Of a DNA stretch of 49,470 nucleotides, positions 42,879 through 49,470 are shown one piece after another. How positions within the stretch are numbered: position 1 is the first letter of the stretch; every line of letters begins with the position of its first letter. The notes under the pieces were generated by a model. It ran no database searches, had not been told where the DNA came from, and was given only the letters and a program-made list of their open reading frames with translations. The position numbers and the translations under genes were made by a program. The stretch comes from Roseburia zhanii. Lineage in GTDB: Bacteria > Bacillota > Clostridia > Lachnospirales > Lachnospiraceae. The stretch spans positions 1 to 49,470 of the forward strand of contig NZ_JACOPH010000016.1 of the NCBI RefSeq assembly GCF_014287635.1, in the 5' to 3' direction.

Positions 42879-44550
42879 CCTCATAAAATGCAATATCATC
42901 TTTTCCGGCATTTTTCACACGGTACATCGCAGCATCTGCCGCAGCAACCACCTCTTTTGGTGTTTTTCCATCTTTCGGGCACATTGCGATACCGATACTC
43001 GAATGAAGCATATATTCTTTGTCCTCTAATACAAACGTTTTTTTAAAAATCCCCTGCACTGACTCTGCGTATTCACGTACGATCCCTGACTGATTCGAAG
43101 ATACGATCGCTGTAAATTCATCACCGGCTAAGCGGTATACTTCAAATACAAAGTCTTCTAACTCCACAGAACGTCTTGCGATCTCCTTAAGGACTACATC
43201 TCCATTGTTATGTCCTAAAGAGTCATTGATATGCTTAAAATTATCAAGGTCAAACAGGATAATGCCAAATTCGTCGCCCTTCTCGATCTTCTGCTGAAGT
43301 TTCTTCATAAACATTCCACGATTTTTCAATCCGGTTAAAACATCATAACTTGCCGCATGTTCTAATCCTGTTTTCGCTTTTTCCAATGCCTCATAGAGCC
43401 TTCTGCGCTTTAGATTATCAAATGCCAGCATCAATATCAATAATGTCAGGACTGTAACGATGATCGCAGCGATCTGTATCATCTGCTTATTACGTTCTGT
43501 AAAAGTTTCGCGGTGATTGACATACTCGCTGTTTTCCGGCATTTGTGAATCCCTGATATCAAACCTGCGCATGACATTTTCGTCAAAACAAAACTGCCAT
43601 GGCGGTTCAGCGATCATCTTGATATCCCGAATATTCTTACCATGAAAATATTGTTTTAACATCTGTGCCGCTAAATAACCCATCTGCTTTTGCGATACGA
43701 TCTCTCCGCCTAACACACCACTTCCCATTCCAATTGATACTATGCTGAATGTAGGGATATCAGCATTCTCACTGACTAATGCTACTCCATCATTTCCATT
43801 GTAAACGTGTCCGTTTTTATCCATACTGCACATAATATATATCAGAATCGTACTTTCGTCATATCCGGCTACCTTTTCAGCCAGTTCTTCCCTGCTGTAT
43901 GCTGCAGCATTGATTTCTGAGAACCGGTAATCCGGAAACTTATCTGCAAAGCTGTAAAATTCCCGTCTTTCACTTTCTCCTGTGATCGTATCATCTAAGA
44001 CACCAACAATCTCTTTTGCATCAGGATATAATTCCGTAGCTATCTTTATCGTATTTTCATAAGAAAGACTTTCTGCTACACCTGTGATCAACGGCTGTGC
44101 ACTTGCCTCGGCTGCTTTTTGCAGGTCATTCACACCTTCAAATATGATCGGAATATCTGAAAAAAGTTCCTGCTGGTGATCTAATGCAAACAAAAATGCT
44201 GCATCATCCCCCACGATCACTCCATCGTAAGCATCTACCTCTGATAAATACTGCCGCATACTCTGATAGAACAATTCACTGCTTTCCTCAGATGTAAGAT
44301 TCTTTGTGTCCATAAATTTATAATCAATGGATGCTTCATCTGATAAAGCTTCCTGAATACCCTCTATCTGCTGTGGCACTGTTTCCCATGCATAGGAATA
44401 CGAACTGATAAATAATACCCTCTTTTCTTCCTTTTGAAATCCTGCCACAATACTCTCTCCCCAAAGAGAACTGACTATCAAAACCAAAAAGAATGAAAAT
44501 AGACACTTTTTATACAATCCATAAACGCCCCCTTTTCGATTGCCTTCCAT
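42862..44550 (-). CDS. membrane GGDEF protein with ABC-substrate-binding-like sensor
   Basis: A 562-residue receptor-type protein. A signal/anchor helix (about 13-31) is followed by an extracytoplasmic region (35-345) with an ABC-type substrate-binding look (VLFISSYSYAWETVPQQIEG; VDAYDGVIVGDDAAF; MLKQYFHG), a helix near 354-374, a short coiled linker and a GGDEF domain (about 395-555) with LTGLKNRGMFMKKL and AGDEF in place of GGDEF. The signature AGDEF keeps the acidic residues; the usual RxxD inhibition site upstream is absent. It probably makes c-di-GMP in response to an outside ligand. The start could instead be a TTG 11 codons downstream with AGGGGG before it. Confidence 0.9.
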   Translation of the reverse strand: MEGNRKGGVYGLYKKCLFSFFLVLIVSSLWGESIVAGFQKEEKRVLFISSYSYAWETVPQQIEGIQEALSDEASIDYKFMDTKNLTSEESSELFYQSMRQYLSEVDAYDGVIVGDDAAFLFALDHQQELFSDIPIIFEGVNDLQKAAEASAQPLITGVAESLSYENTIKIATELYPDAKEIVGVLDDTITGESERREFYSFADKFPDYRFSEINAAAYSREELAEKVAGYDESTILIYIMCSMDKNGHVYNGNDGVALVSENADIPTFSIVSIGMGSGVLGGEIVSQKQMGYLAAQMLKQYFHGKNIRDIKMIAEPPWQFCFDENVMRRFDIRDSQMPENSEYVNHRETFTERNKQMIQIAAIIVTVLTLLILMLAFDNLKRRRLYEALEKAKTGLEHAASYDVLTGLKNRGMFMKKLQQKIEKGDEFGIILFDLDNFKHINDSLGHNNGDVVLKEIARRSVELEDFVFEVYRLAGDEFTAIVSSNQSGIVREYAESVQGIFKKTFVLEDKEYMLHSSIGIAMCPKDGKTPKEVVAAADAAMYRVKNAGKDDIAFYEERHSK

Positions 44551-44604
44551 CGTTAAAGTTTATCATAACATATTTCAGTCTTTTTGGGTAGTATATGTCA
44601 AATT

Positions 44605-44641
44605 TTGTCGGTTTTATGTAAAATATTGTCGGTTTTATGTA
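44605..44641. repeat. short tandem repeat, period 21
   Basis: TTGTCGGTTTTATGTA occurs twice (44605-44620 and 44626-44641), just upstream of the GGDEF gene and overlapping the last codon and stop of the antiporter gene. Its function is unknown. Confidence 0.7.
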
Positions 44642-46242
44642 CAGTTTTCTTTAATTACTAAAATATCTCCTTCTTTTAACAGCGTTCCTCCATTCGGAAT
44701 GATCACATCTTCATCCCTCTGTACCATCACGATCAGTTTTCCGGCTTCTAAACTGACATCGGAAATTCTCTTGCCGATCCATTCATGCTCCTTATCTAAT
44801 GACAATTCTAAAAGTTCCACATCTTTTGCGATTCCATTTGCCCTTGCACTTAATACAAGTCTGTCTCCTTCATTTAACACTGTACTTCCATCCGGTGTGA
44901 TCATGGTATTATCCTGTTTTCGTACCTGGACAAGTAATGTTTCCGGTGGAAGTAAGATATCTTTTACCATACTGCCTGCCCATGGATGATCTTTTTTTAC
45001 AGAAAATTCGATAAACTGTACCGGTACTTCCTGCGTATAATCGGTAAATGTCTTTAAAACGTCCTCTTTCTCATCGATCAGATCAAGTTTTGTTGCGATC
45101 CATGGGAGAAATGTTCCCTGTAACAAAATCGAAAATAATACGATGAAAAATACGATATGGAACACATCATGTTCTACAGAGGCACTGCTCGTTACTGCCA
45201 TGATCGCAAATACGATCGATGCCGCTCCACGAAGTCCTGCCGCTGATACGAAGATCTGCTGTGATGTCCTGCTGCAAAAAGGTGTCAGCAGTAAAAATAC
45301 AGCGACCGGTCTTGCGATAAAAGTTAAGAATAAAGCTACTGCTAATCCGATTCCGGCAACATGGAATAATTGCGACGGAAATGATAAAAGCCCTAACAGG
45401 AAAAATAAAAGCATCTGCATCAATCCTGTCACGCCATCAAAAAAATGCACCAGTGTTTTCTTATTCTTTAATTTTTTATTTCCAAGTGCGATTCCAAAAA
45501 TATACACAGACAGATAGCCATTTCCACCGATCATGGAAGGCAGGGCATACGAAAGCAGGATCATTCCAAAAACAAATATCGTATCAAATCCTTCGGTTGT
45601 AAACTTATACCTCATTAAAATGGCTTCGGTGACAAATGCCACAAGCATTCCGATGCAAATCGCAGATGCGATCTGTATGATAATAGAAAATACCAGATCC
45701 TGTGCACTGACAGTTCCACCACCCATAATACCAAGCATAATGATCGTAAGCATATAGGAACATGGATCATTACTTCCGCTTTCTACTTCTAATAATGATG
45801 CTGTATGATATTTTAAATTCAATCGTTTTGAACGCAGGATAGAAAATACAGATGCTGCATCTGTGGAACTGATCAGAGAACCGATCAGAAAACTTTCAGA
45901 TAAACTGATATGTAAGACGAAATAACAGAACAAACCGACAAGACCTGCCGTTAAGATAACACCCACTGTTGAAAGTAAGACAGCCCGCCCGACTACCGGT
46001 TTTGCGGTACTCCACTTTGTTCCAAATCCACCATAAAACATAATAAATATCAATGCTGCAGAACAGATCTGTTCTGCAGCGTGAAAATTGTCAAATGCAA
46101 TCCGTATCACTCCATCAGAACCGAAAAACATGCCAAGTAAGATAAAGACTAAGAGCATGGGAACTCCAATCATATGGGATATACGGTTACAAACTACGCA
46201 CGCAATAATTACAACTGCGGCTAAAAAAATATAATCATTCAT
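44635..46242 (-). CDS. K+/H+ antiporter, NhaP2-like (CPA1 with TrkA-C tails)
   Basis: About 535 residues. Twelve to thirteen membrane helices fill residues 1-385, with GSLISSTDAASVFSIL (ion-site Asp pair) near 112-127 and ESGSNDP near 150. The cytosolic tail (about 395-535) has two TrkA-C/RCK-C-like modules (TLLVQVRKQDNTMITPDGST; KLIVMVQRDEDVIIPNGGT). This layout matches the K+/H+ antiporter NhaP2/CvrA group used in ion and pH balance; TrkA-C tails often bind nucleotides such as c-di-AMP. The ATG at 46242 has AAAGGATTGAGG upstream and replaces the ATG at 46278. Confidence 0.9.
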   Translation of the reverse strand: MNDYIFLAAVVIIACVVCNRISHMIGVPMLLVFILLGMFFGSDGVIRIAFDNFHAAEQICSAALIFIMFYGGFGTKWSTAKPVVGRAVLLSTVGVILTAGLVGLFCYFVLHISLSESFLIGSLISSTDAASVFSILRSKRLNLKYHTASLLEVESGSNDPCSYMLTIIMLGIMGGGTVSAQDLVFSIIIQIASAICIGMLVAFVTEAILMRYKFTTEGFDTIFVFGMILLSYALPSMIGGNGYLSVYIFGIALGNKKLKNKKTLVHFFDGVTGLMQMLLFFLLGLLSFPSQLFHVAGIGLAVALFLTFIARPVAVFLLLTPFCSRTSQQIFVSAAGLRGAASIVFAIMAVTSSASVEHDVFHIVFFIVLFSILLQGTFLPWIATKLDLIDEKEDVLKTFTDYTQEVPVQFIEFSVKKDHPWAGSMVKDILLPPETLLVQVRKQDNTMITPDGSTVLNEGDRLVLSARANGIAKDVELLELSLDKEHEWIGKRISDVSLEAGKLIVMVQRDEDVIIPNGGTLLKEGDILVIKENCT

Positions 46243-46350
46243 GTGCCTCAATCCTTTCTGGTCAGATAAAATCCGCAATTATGTATATGATAATAACATA
46301 AAAAATATGTTTTATCACTTTTTCAACTTATCTTAGCGCAAAATTTATAT

Positions 46351-46379
46351 TTGTATAATTTACAAAATAATGTTAAAAT
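46351..46379 (+). promoter_or_regulatory. promoter of small membrane protein gene
   Basis: TTGTAT (46351-46356) and TAAAAT (46374-46379) are 17 bases apart with TGT before the -10 box; it lies 27 bases upstream of the small gene. Confidence 0.6.
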
Positions 46380-46406
46380 ACAGCTATGCTAAAGGAGGAC
46401 TTTTCT

Positions 46407-46559
46407 ATGGACGAAAAAATCTATAAAACTCTTGGTTCGACCGGTGCTGCGAATCTCGCAATCGGCATTTGTCTTCTGGTCACAGGAATCACTTCCGGCA
46501 TTTTACTGATTGTCAATGGGGCAAGGCTCTTAAAAAGTAAAAAAGGAATTCTCTTATGA
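46407..46559 (+). CDS. 50-residue membrane protein
   Basis: A short gene with an excellent ribosome site (AAAGGAGG, six bases before the ATG), its own promoter and terminator. It starts MDEKIYKTLGSTGAANLAIG; residues 15-43 form one or two hydrophobic helices with Gly and Thr (CLLVTGITSGILLIVNGARLL), ending in KSKKGILL. It looks like a single- or double-span small membrane protein; function unknown. It is plus-strand and divergent from the antiporter. Confidence 0.85.
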   Translation: MDEKIYKTLGSTGAANLAIGICLLVTGITSGILLIVNGARLLKSKKGILL

Positions 46560-46570
46560 TCTAAAAATCC

Positions 46571-46600
46571 AGAGTGTGCATCATGCACACTCTATTTTTT
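46571..46600 (+). terminator. terminator after small membrane protein gene
   Basis: AGAGTGTGCA (46571-46580), loop TCA, TGCACACTCT (46584-46593), then ATTTTTT. It slightly overlaps the 3' end of the convergent SGNH gene. Confidence 0.88.
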
Positions 46601-47683
46601 ATCCTGCTCTGTCAGATAACCAAGTTCTTCTAATTTCTTACCCACCTGTTCCCCGATGATCTTATAAAATGCTGCATTTCCATGGATATCGTCTACCCGT
46701 ATGCTTGATGGGATCTCTCCATCTGCAATATCCTTTTGATCCTGCTCTGTCGGTGTGATCCCTGCATCCTCTAAACCATGTTGTAACATATAGGAACGGA
46801 TATCTAAAAAATGCTCTCCAAATGCCTCTTTCAATGCTTCATTGATCGGCTCCACATCCGGTATATATGTCTTAGAAGTCAGACCCAGTACAATATATTG
46901 TTCTGTTCCTGAATATTCTATCATCTGTTCTTCAAGATTGATCAGTTCTCCTACTGTATCTTTGTCCGGTGGAAGATTTGTCCCTGCAAATAAGACGATG
47001 ATATCTGAATCCTTTTTATCCATTGCTGCAAAGGTTTCTACTTCTGTTCCTTCCGGCACGGGCACAGACTCTCCTGCCTCCTGTCTGGTAAAATAATATT
47101 TTACTTCTTCTGCCCGATAAGAAAGTGTTCCTTTTACACCTGCGATCGTACAGGGATTGATCGCACAGTCGCCTAAACGCATCATGATCGGATCTTCTCC
47201 CCACTGCCATAAAGAAACCTCCACAGGTACTGTTTCTGCCGGAATTTCAAATGTTCCTACGGACATAGGAAATGCACCCATGCGAATCCCGATCTGTCTT
47301 GCGGTTTCCCCCTGAATACCATAGTTGATCACTTCTGCCTGATAATTTTCTTCTAAAACAGACGGATAGGTCGTTCCTTCTCCACCCTGTCCATATGTCA
47401 GGCTGTCACCCCAGCATATGATCCTCTTTTTTCCGGTATCAAGATCCTGTATGCTATCATTCTGTATTTCTGTATCCTGCATGTCTATCAGATTTTTAGT
47501 TGAAGTATCTGGTTCCATTTTCTCACTTTCTTCTTTATCATCTGTGTTCTTTTGTTCTGTATATTGTTTCTTTTCTGTTTTGATCTCTGTCTGTAAATCT
47601 GTTCCCTCTTTCTGTGTATCGGCACACCCTGCCATCAAAATTCCCATACACAAAAGAATCCATGCCAACTTAAATCTGTTCAT
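46592..47683 (-). CDS. SGNH/GDSL-type hydrolase lipoprotein
   Basis: A 363-residue lipoprotein: signal with lipobox LMAGC (Cys20), a Lys/Glu/Asp-rich linker (21-80), then an SGNH hydrolase with GDSLTYGQG (catalytic Ser94), the oxyanion glycine near GIQGETARQIG, the block III FAGTNLPPD, and the late DDIHGN with the catalytic His. Such enzymes deacylate polysaccharides, lipids or peptidoglycan outside the cell. Substrate is unknown. The gene may be transcribed with the HD-GYP gene upstream, but a hairpin lies between them. Confidence 0.9.
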   Translation of the reverse strand: MNRFKLAWILLCMGILMAGCADTQKEGTDLQTEIKTEKKQYTEQKNTDDKEESEKMEPDTSTKNLIDMQDTEIQNDSIQDLDTGKKRIICWGDSLTYGQGGEGTTYPSVLEENYQAEVINYGIQGETARQIGIRMGAFPMSVGTFEIPAETVPVEVSLWQWGEDPIMMRLGDCAINPCTIAGVKGTLSYRAEEVKYYFTRQEAGESVPVPEGTEVETFAAMDKKDSDIIVLFAGTNLPPDKDTVGELINLEEQMIEYSGTEQYIVLGLTSKTYIPDVEPINEALKEAFGEHFLDIRSYMLQHGLEDAGITPTEQDQKDIADGEIPSSIRVDDIHGNAAFYKIIGEQVGKKLEELGYLTEQDKK

Positions 47684-47736
47684 ATTTTTCCGCCTTTCCT
47701 TTCCACCTATAAAATTTCTATTCCATGTGTAAAAAT

Positions 47737-47770
47737 AAAACCGGATGGTATTTTAACCTTCTCCGGTTTT
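47737..47770 (-). terminator. terminator of HD-GYP gene
   Basis: AAAACCGGA (47737-47745) pairs with TCCGGTTTT (47762-47770), followed on the minus strand by a T-rich stretch. It lies five bases past the HD-GYP stop. Confidence 0.75.
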
Positions 47771-47775
47771 ACATG

Positions 47776-48873
47776 CTATTTGATAATTATATTTGCACAT
47801 TTCAGATCATTTCCCAGATCATATACTTTGCCCGTTTTTAAACCAAATACTTTTGGACGTAATACATATTTCGGATTATTTTCGATGACTTTTGCATTTT
47901 CTCCATTACTAAGCTGTACTGTACTGCCTACGGGATATAAAATGATACTGTCTAAGAAACTCCGCATGACATTGATATCTAATTCATCTGTCATTGCCAT
48001 AATCATCTCAACGGCAGCTCTCGGTGAAAATGCCTTTTTATATGGCCGCTCCGTTACTAATGCATCATAAATATCTGCAGTCGATATGATCTTAGCATAT
48101 TCATAGATTTTCTCCTCCGGTACACCTAATGGATATCCTTTACCATTTAATTTCTCGTGATGCTGCAATACACCCATCAATACCGGATCAGAAAGTTCTT
48201 TTTTATCCTTTAAGATTGAATACCCAAACAGGGCATGCTGCTTCATCAATAAAAATTCTTCATCTGTCAGCTTTCCCGCTTTATTTAATATTTCATTTGG
48301 TATTTTTGTTTTACCGATATCATGCAGCAAGCCTGCAATCCCAATCTCATAAACTTCTTTCTCCGTCAGACCATGTTGTTTTCCGATGATCATTGCCATC
48401 GTAGCCACATCGACACTATGTTTAAATGTATATTCATCACTTACTTTTAGTGCACTGATATCAACTGCAATCGACTCATTATCCGTAATTGCCTTCATCA
48501 GATCGTTTGCTATATTATTTGTAGCATCTATAAAATCATCTGACTCTGTATTATTATACAAATATGCAATTCCCGTTGCCACACGCTTCTTGACGCTCTC
48601 TGTCAGTTTCACATTTGCCCGGTCTTCTACTTTGAGTTCCTCAATCTTCTCTATCATCTTTTCAGAGATATTTTCTTTCTCTGTAGTTCCATCCTCTTTT
48701 CCCTCTACAGTATAAACACCTGACACACCCCTATTCATCAGAGCTTCTATCATATAATCGTCTAATATTGCACCTCTTGCAATCAATGTACGTCCCATAC
48801 GATCAATGATCGCCTGATCGATCTTCATCCCGTTCTGCAACGATCTTGTTCTTACATACTTTCTTTTTATCAA
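47776..48873 (-). CDS. HD-GYP domain c-di-GMP phosphodiesterase-like protein
   Basis: A 365-residue cytosolic protein. The N-terminal 50 residues resemble the small DUF3391-like lead of HD-GYP proteins; the domain spans about 135-315 with metal-binding HSVDVA, HDIGK (184-188), MKQHALFGYSIL, HHEKLNGKGYP (238-248) with the GYP signature, and DIYDALVTERPYKK. Residues 320-365 form a PilZ- or SH3-like strand segment. It likely hydrolyses c-di-GMP and opposes the GGDEF protein 3 kb away. The start is TTG at 48873 with GGGG eight bases upstream; no ATG fits. Confidence 0.92.
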   Translation of the reverse strand: MIKRKYVRTRSLQNGMKIDQAIIDRMGRTLIARGAILDDYMIEALMNRGVSGVYTVEGKEDGTTEKENISEKMIEKIEELKVEDRANVKLTESVKKRVATGIAYLYNNTESDDFIDATNNIANDLMKAITDNESIAVDISALKVSDEYTFKHSVDVATMAMIIGKQHGLTEKEVYEIGIAGLLHDIGKTKIPNEILNKAGKLTDEEFLLMKQHALFGYSILKDKKELSDPVLMGVLQHHEKLNGKGYPLGVPEEKIYEYAKIISTADIYDALVTERPYKKAFSPRAAVEMIMAMTDELDINVMRSFLDSIILYPVGSTVQLSNGENAKVIENNPKYVLRPKVFGLKTGKVYDLGNDLKCANIIIK

Positions 48874-48890
48874 GTTAATTTCCCCATTTC

Positions 48891-48922
48891 AATGTAAAGG
48901 CAATATTTTTTGCTTTTACATT
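48891..48922 (-). promoter_or_regulatory. hairpin in the 5' leader of the HD-GYP gene
   Basis: AATGTAAAGGCAA (48891-48903) pairs with TTGCTTTTACATT (48910-48922) with one mismatch-like G-T, loop TATTTT, ending about 18 bases before the TTG start. It could be a transcript-stabilising or protein-binding hairpin or an attenuator. No sequence of a known riboswitch class is recognised. Confidence 0.45.
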
Positions 48923-48972
48923 GTAACAAAATTTTCCAGAAAAGAAAACTATTTTTACTGTAAAAATATAAT

Positions 48973-49010
48973 AAAACCGATAGAACCATTTTCTGATTCT
49001 ATCGGTTTTT
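48973..49010 (-). terminator. terminator of the rRNA-tRNA-Trp unit
   Basis: AAAACCGATAGAA (48973-48985) pairs perfectly with TTCTATCGGTTTT (48997-49009), with flanking T and A runs. It lies 10 bases downstream of tRNA-Trp on the minus strand. Confidence 0.85.
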
Positions 49011-49020
49011 ATCTGATTAA

Positions 49021-49093
49021 CAGGGGCAGAAGGACTTGAACCCTCGACATTTGGTTTTGGAGACCAACGTTCTACCAACTGAACTATACCCCT
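49021..49093 (-). tRNA. tRNA-Trp (anticodon CCA)
   Basis: Minus-strand cloverleaf: acceptor AGGGGTA/TGCCCCT, anticodon loop CTCCAAA giving CCA, T arm GAGGG-TTCAAGT-CCTTC, discriminator G as expected for Trp. CCA is not encoded. It lies 3' of a 23S rRNA gene and is probably co-transcribed. Confidence 0.93.
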
Positions 49094-49304
49094 ATATAGT
49101 ATGAAAAGACGTATAAAACGTCATTCATTCTCACTTTTTGGTTTTCAGATTTCATATACCTTCAAAACTTCATACAGATCTATCCGATTTATGCTTAGAT
49201 ATGCGGTCAACATTCTTTCTTAGGAAGTTCGGTTCTCTTCGTTCACCGAACGACCAACGCACTAACCTCAAGCTTCGTTTCACTCGCTTTCGCTAAGTGC
49301 TTTT
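49094..49304 (-). other. spacer between 23S rRNA and tRNA-Trp; no 5S gene
   Basis: About 210 bases with no 5S rRNA sequence. It contains a hairpin (GTTCGGT...ACCGAAC near 49229-49250) and a small GACGT-ATAAA-ACGTC stem close to the tRNA (49108-49122), likely processing signals. Confidence 0.5.
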
Positions 49305-49470
49305 GGTCAAGCCCTCGACCGATTAGTAACAGTCAGCTCCATGCATTACTGCACTTCCACCTCTGCCCTATCTACCTTGTAGTCTTCAAGGGGTCTTACA
49401 GTTTATAACTGGGATATCTCATCTTAAGGGGGGCTTCACGCTTAGATGCCTTCAGCGTTTATCCCTTCCA
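49305..49470 (-). rRNA. 23S rRNA, 3' end (partial)
   Basis: The minus strand has the conserved 3' part of Firmicute 23S rRNA, including GATGAGATATCCC, CTGTAAGACCCCTTGAAGAC, GAAGTGCAGTAATGCATGG and CTAATCGGTCGAGG. The gene enters from the right edge; the exact 3' end near 49305 is estimated. Confidence 0.93.

Noticed and set aside
49094..49304. 5S rRNA gene between 23S and tRNA-Trp
   Set aside because: Spacer lacks the conserved 5S core sequences and pairs into other short hairpins.

Overview
The window looks like a chromosomal segment of a low-GC, anaerobic Lachnospiraceae-type Firmicute (gut Clostridia). The basis is protein style, codon and base use, strong AAGGAGG-type ribosome sites, tRNA and rRNA sequences, and the gene families present (Na/Pi-PhoU carrier, AzlCD, BIG2 surface proteins, PHP-type capsule phosphatase, HD-GYP). 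Genus cannot be read by eye.

Layout. (1) 1-4.2 kb: a small VanZ-like membrane protein, an unrecognised 341-residue protein behind a strong promoter with an operator-like palindrome, and a Na/phosphate carrier with a PhoU tail. (2) 4.0-7.3 kb: sugar-acid precursor genes, namely a UDP-glucose 6-dehydrogenase fused to an N-terminal XRE helix-turn-helix and, convergently, a UDP-glucuronate 4-epimerase-like enzyme, flanked by short gene remnants. (3) 7.4-26.9 kb, all on the minus strand and read from right to left: a roughly 19.5 kb exopolysaccharide/capsule operon. It begins at a good sigma-A promoter and encodes an unusual membrane-embedded sortase, a small membrane protein, the PHP phosphatase/Wzz/BY-kinase control trio, a PglF-PglE-PglC-PglD-like set suggesting diacetylbacillosamine as the priming sugar, then a very AT-rich variable part with glycosyltransferases, ATP-grasp proteins (one truncated), flippase, EpsG-type polymerase and an acyltransferase. 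(4) 26.9-31.1 kb: two secreted BIG2 (Ig-like) proteins, one with a C-terminal LamG-like domain. (5) 31.3-36.8 kb: three tRNA genes, a TrmB-type regulator with a diaminopimelate-decarboxylase-like enzyme, AzlCD, a lytic transglycosylase and ThiE. (6) 36.8-42.7 kb: a large inverted-repeat element, L-lactate dehydrogenase, KDG kinase and KDPG aldolase, a MITE with target-site duplication, and a polar amino-acid ABC transporter. (7) 42.8-48.9 kb: a GGDEF protein, a K+/H+-type antiporter, a 50-residue membrane protein, an SGNH lipoprotein and an HD-GYP protein. (8) 49.0-49.5 kb: tRNA-Trp and the 3' end of a 23S rRNA gene on the minus strand.

How it fits together. Dehydrogenase and epimerase would supply UDP-GlcA and UDP-GalA to the polysaccharide operon; the Pgl-like set would make and load the first sugar on undecaprenyl phosphate; glycosyltransferases extend it; flippase and EpsG-like polymerase export and polymerise it; the phosphatase/Wzz/kinase trio sets chain length. 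The GGDEF and HD-GYP proteins suggest c-di-GMP signalling. The most unusual items are the regulator-enzyme fusion with a palindrome over its own promoter, the 313-bp inverted repeat holding two hairpins with identical ATGGAC hexaloops, the MITE that rewrote a stop codon, the sortase architecture at the head of the capsule operon, and the KDPG aldolase with an extra C-terminal domain. All functional statements are by eye from motifs; no database search was run.
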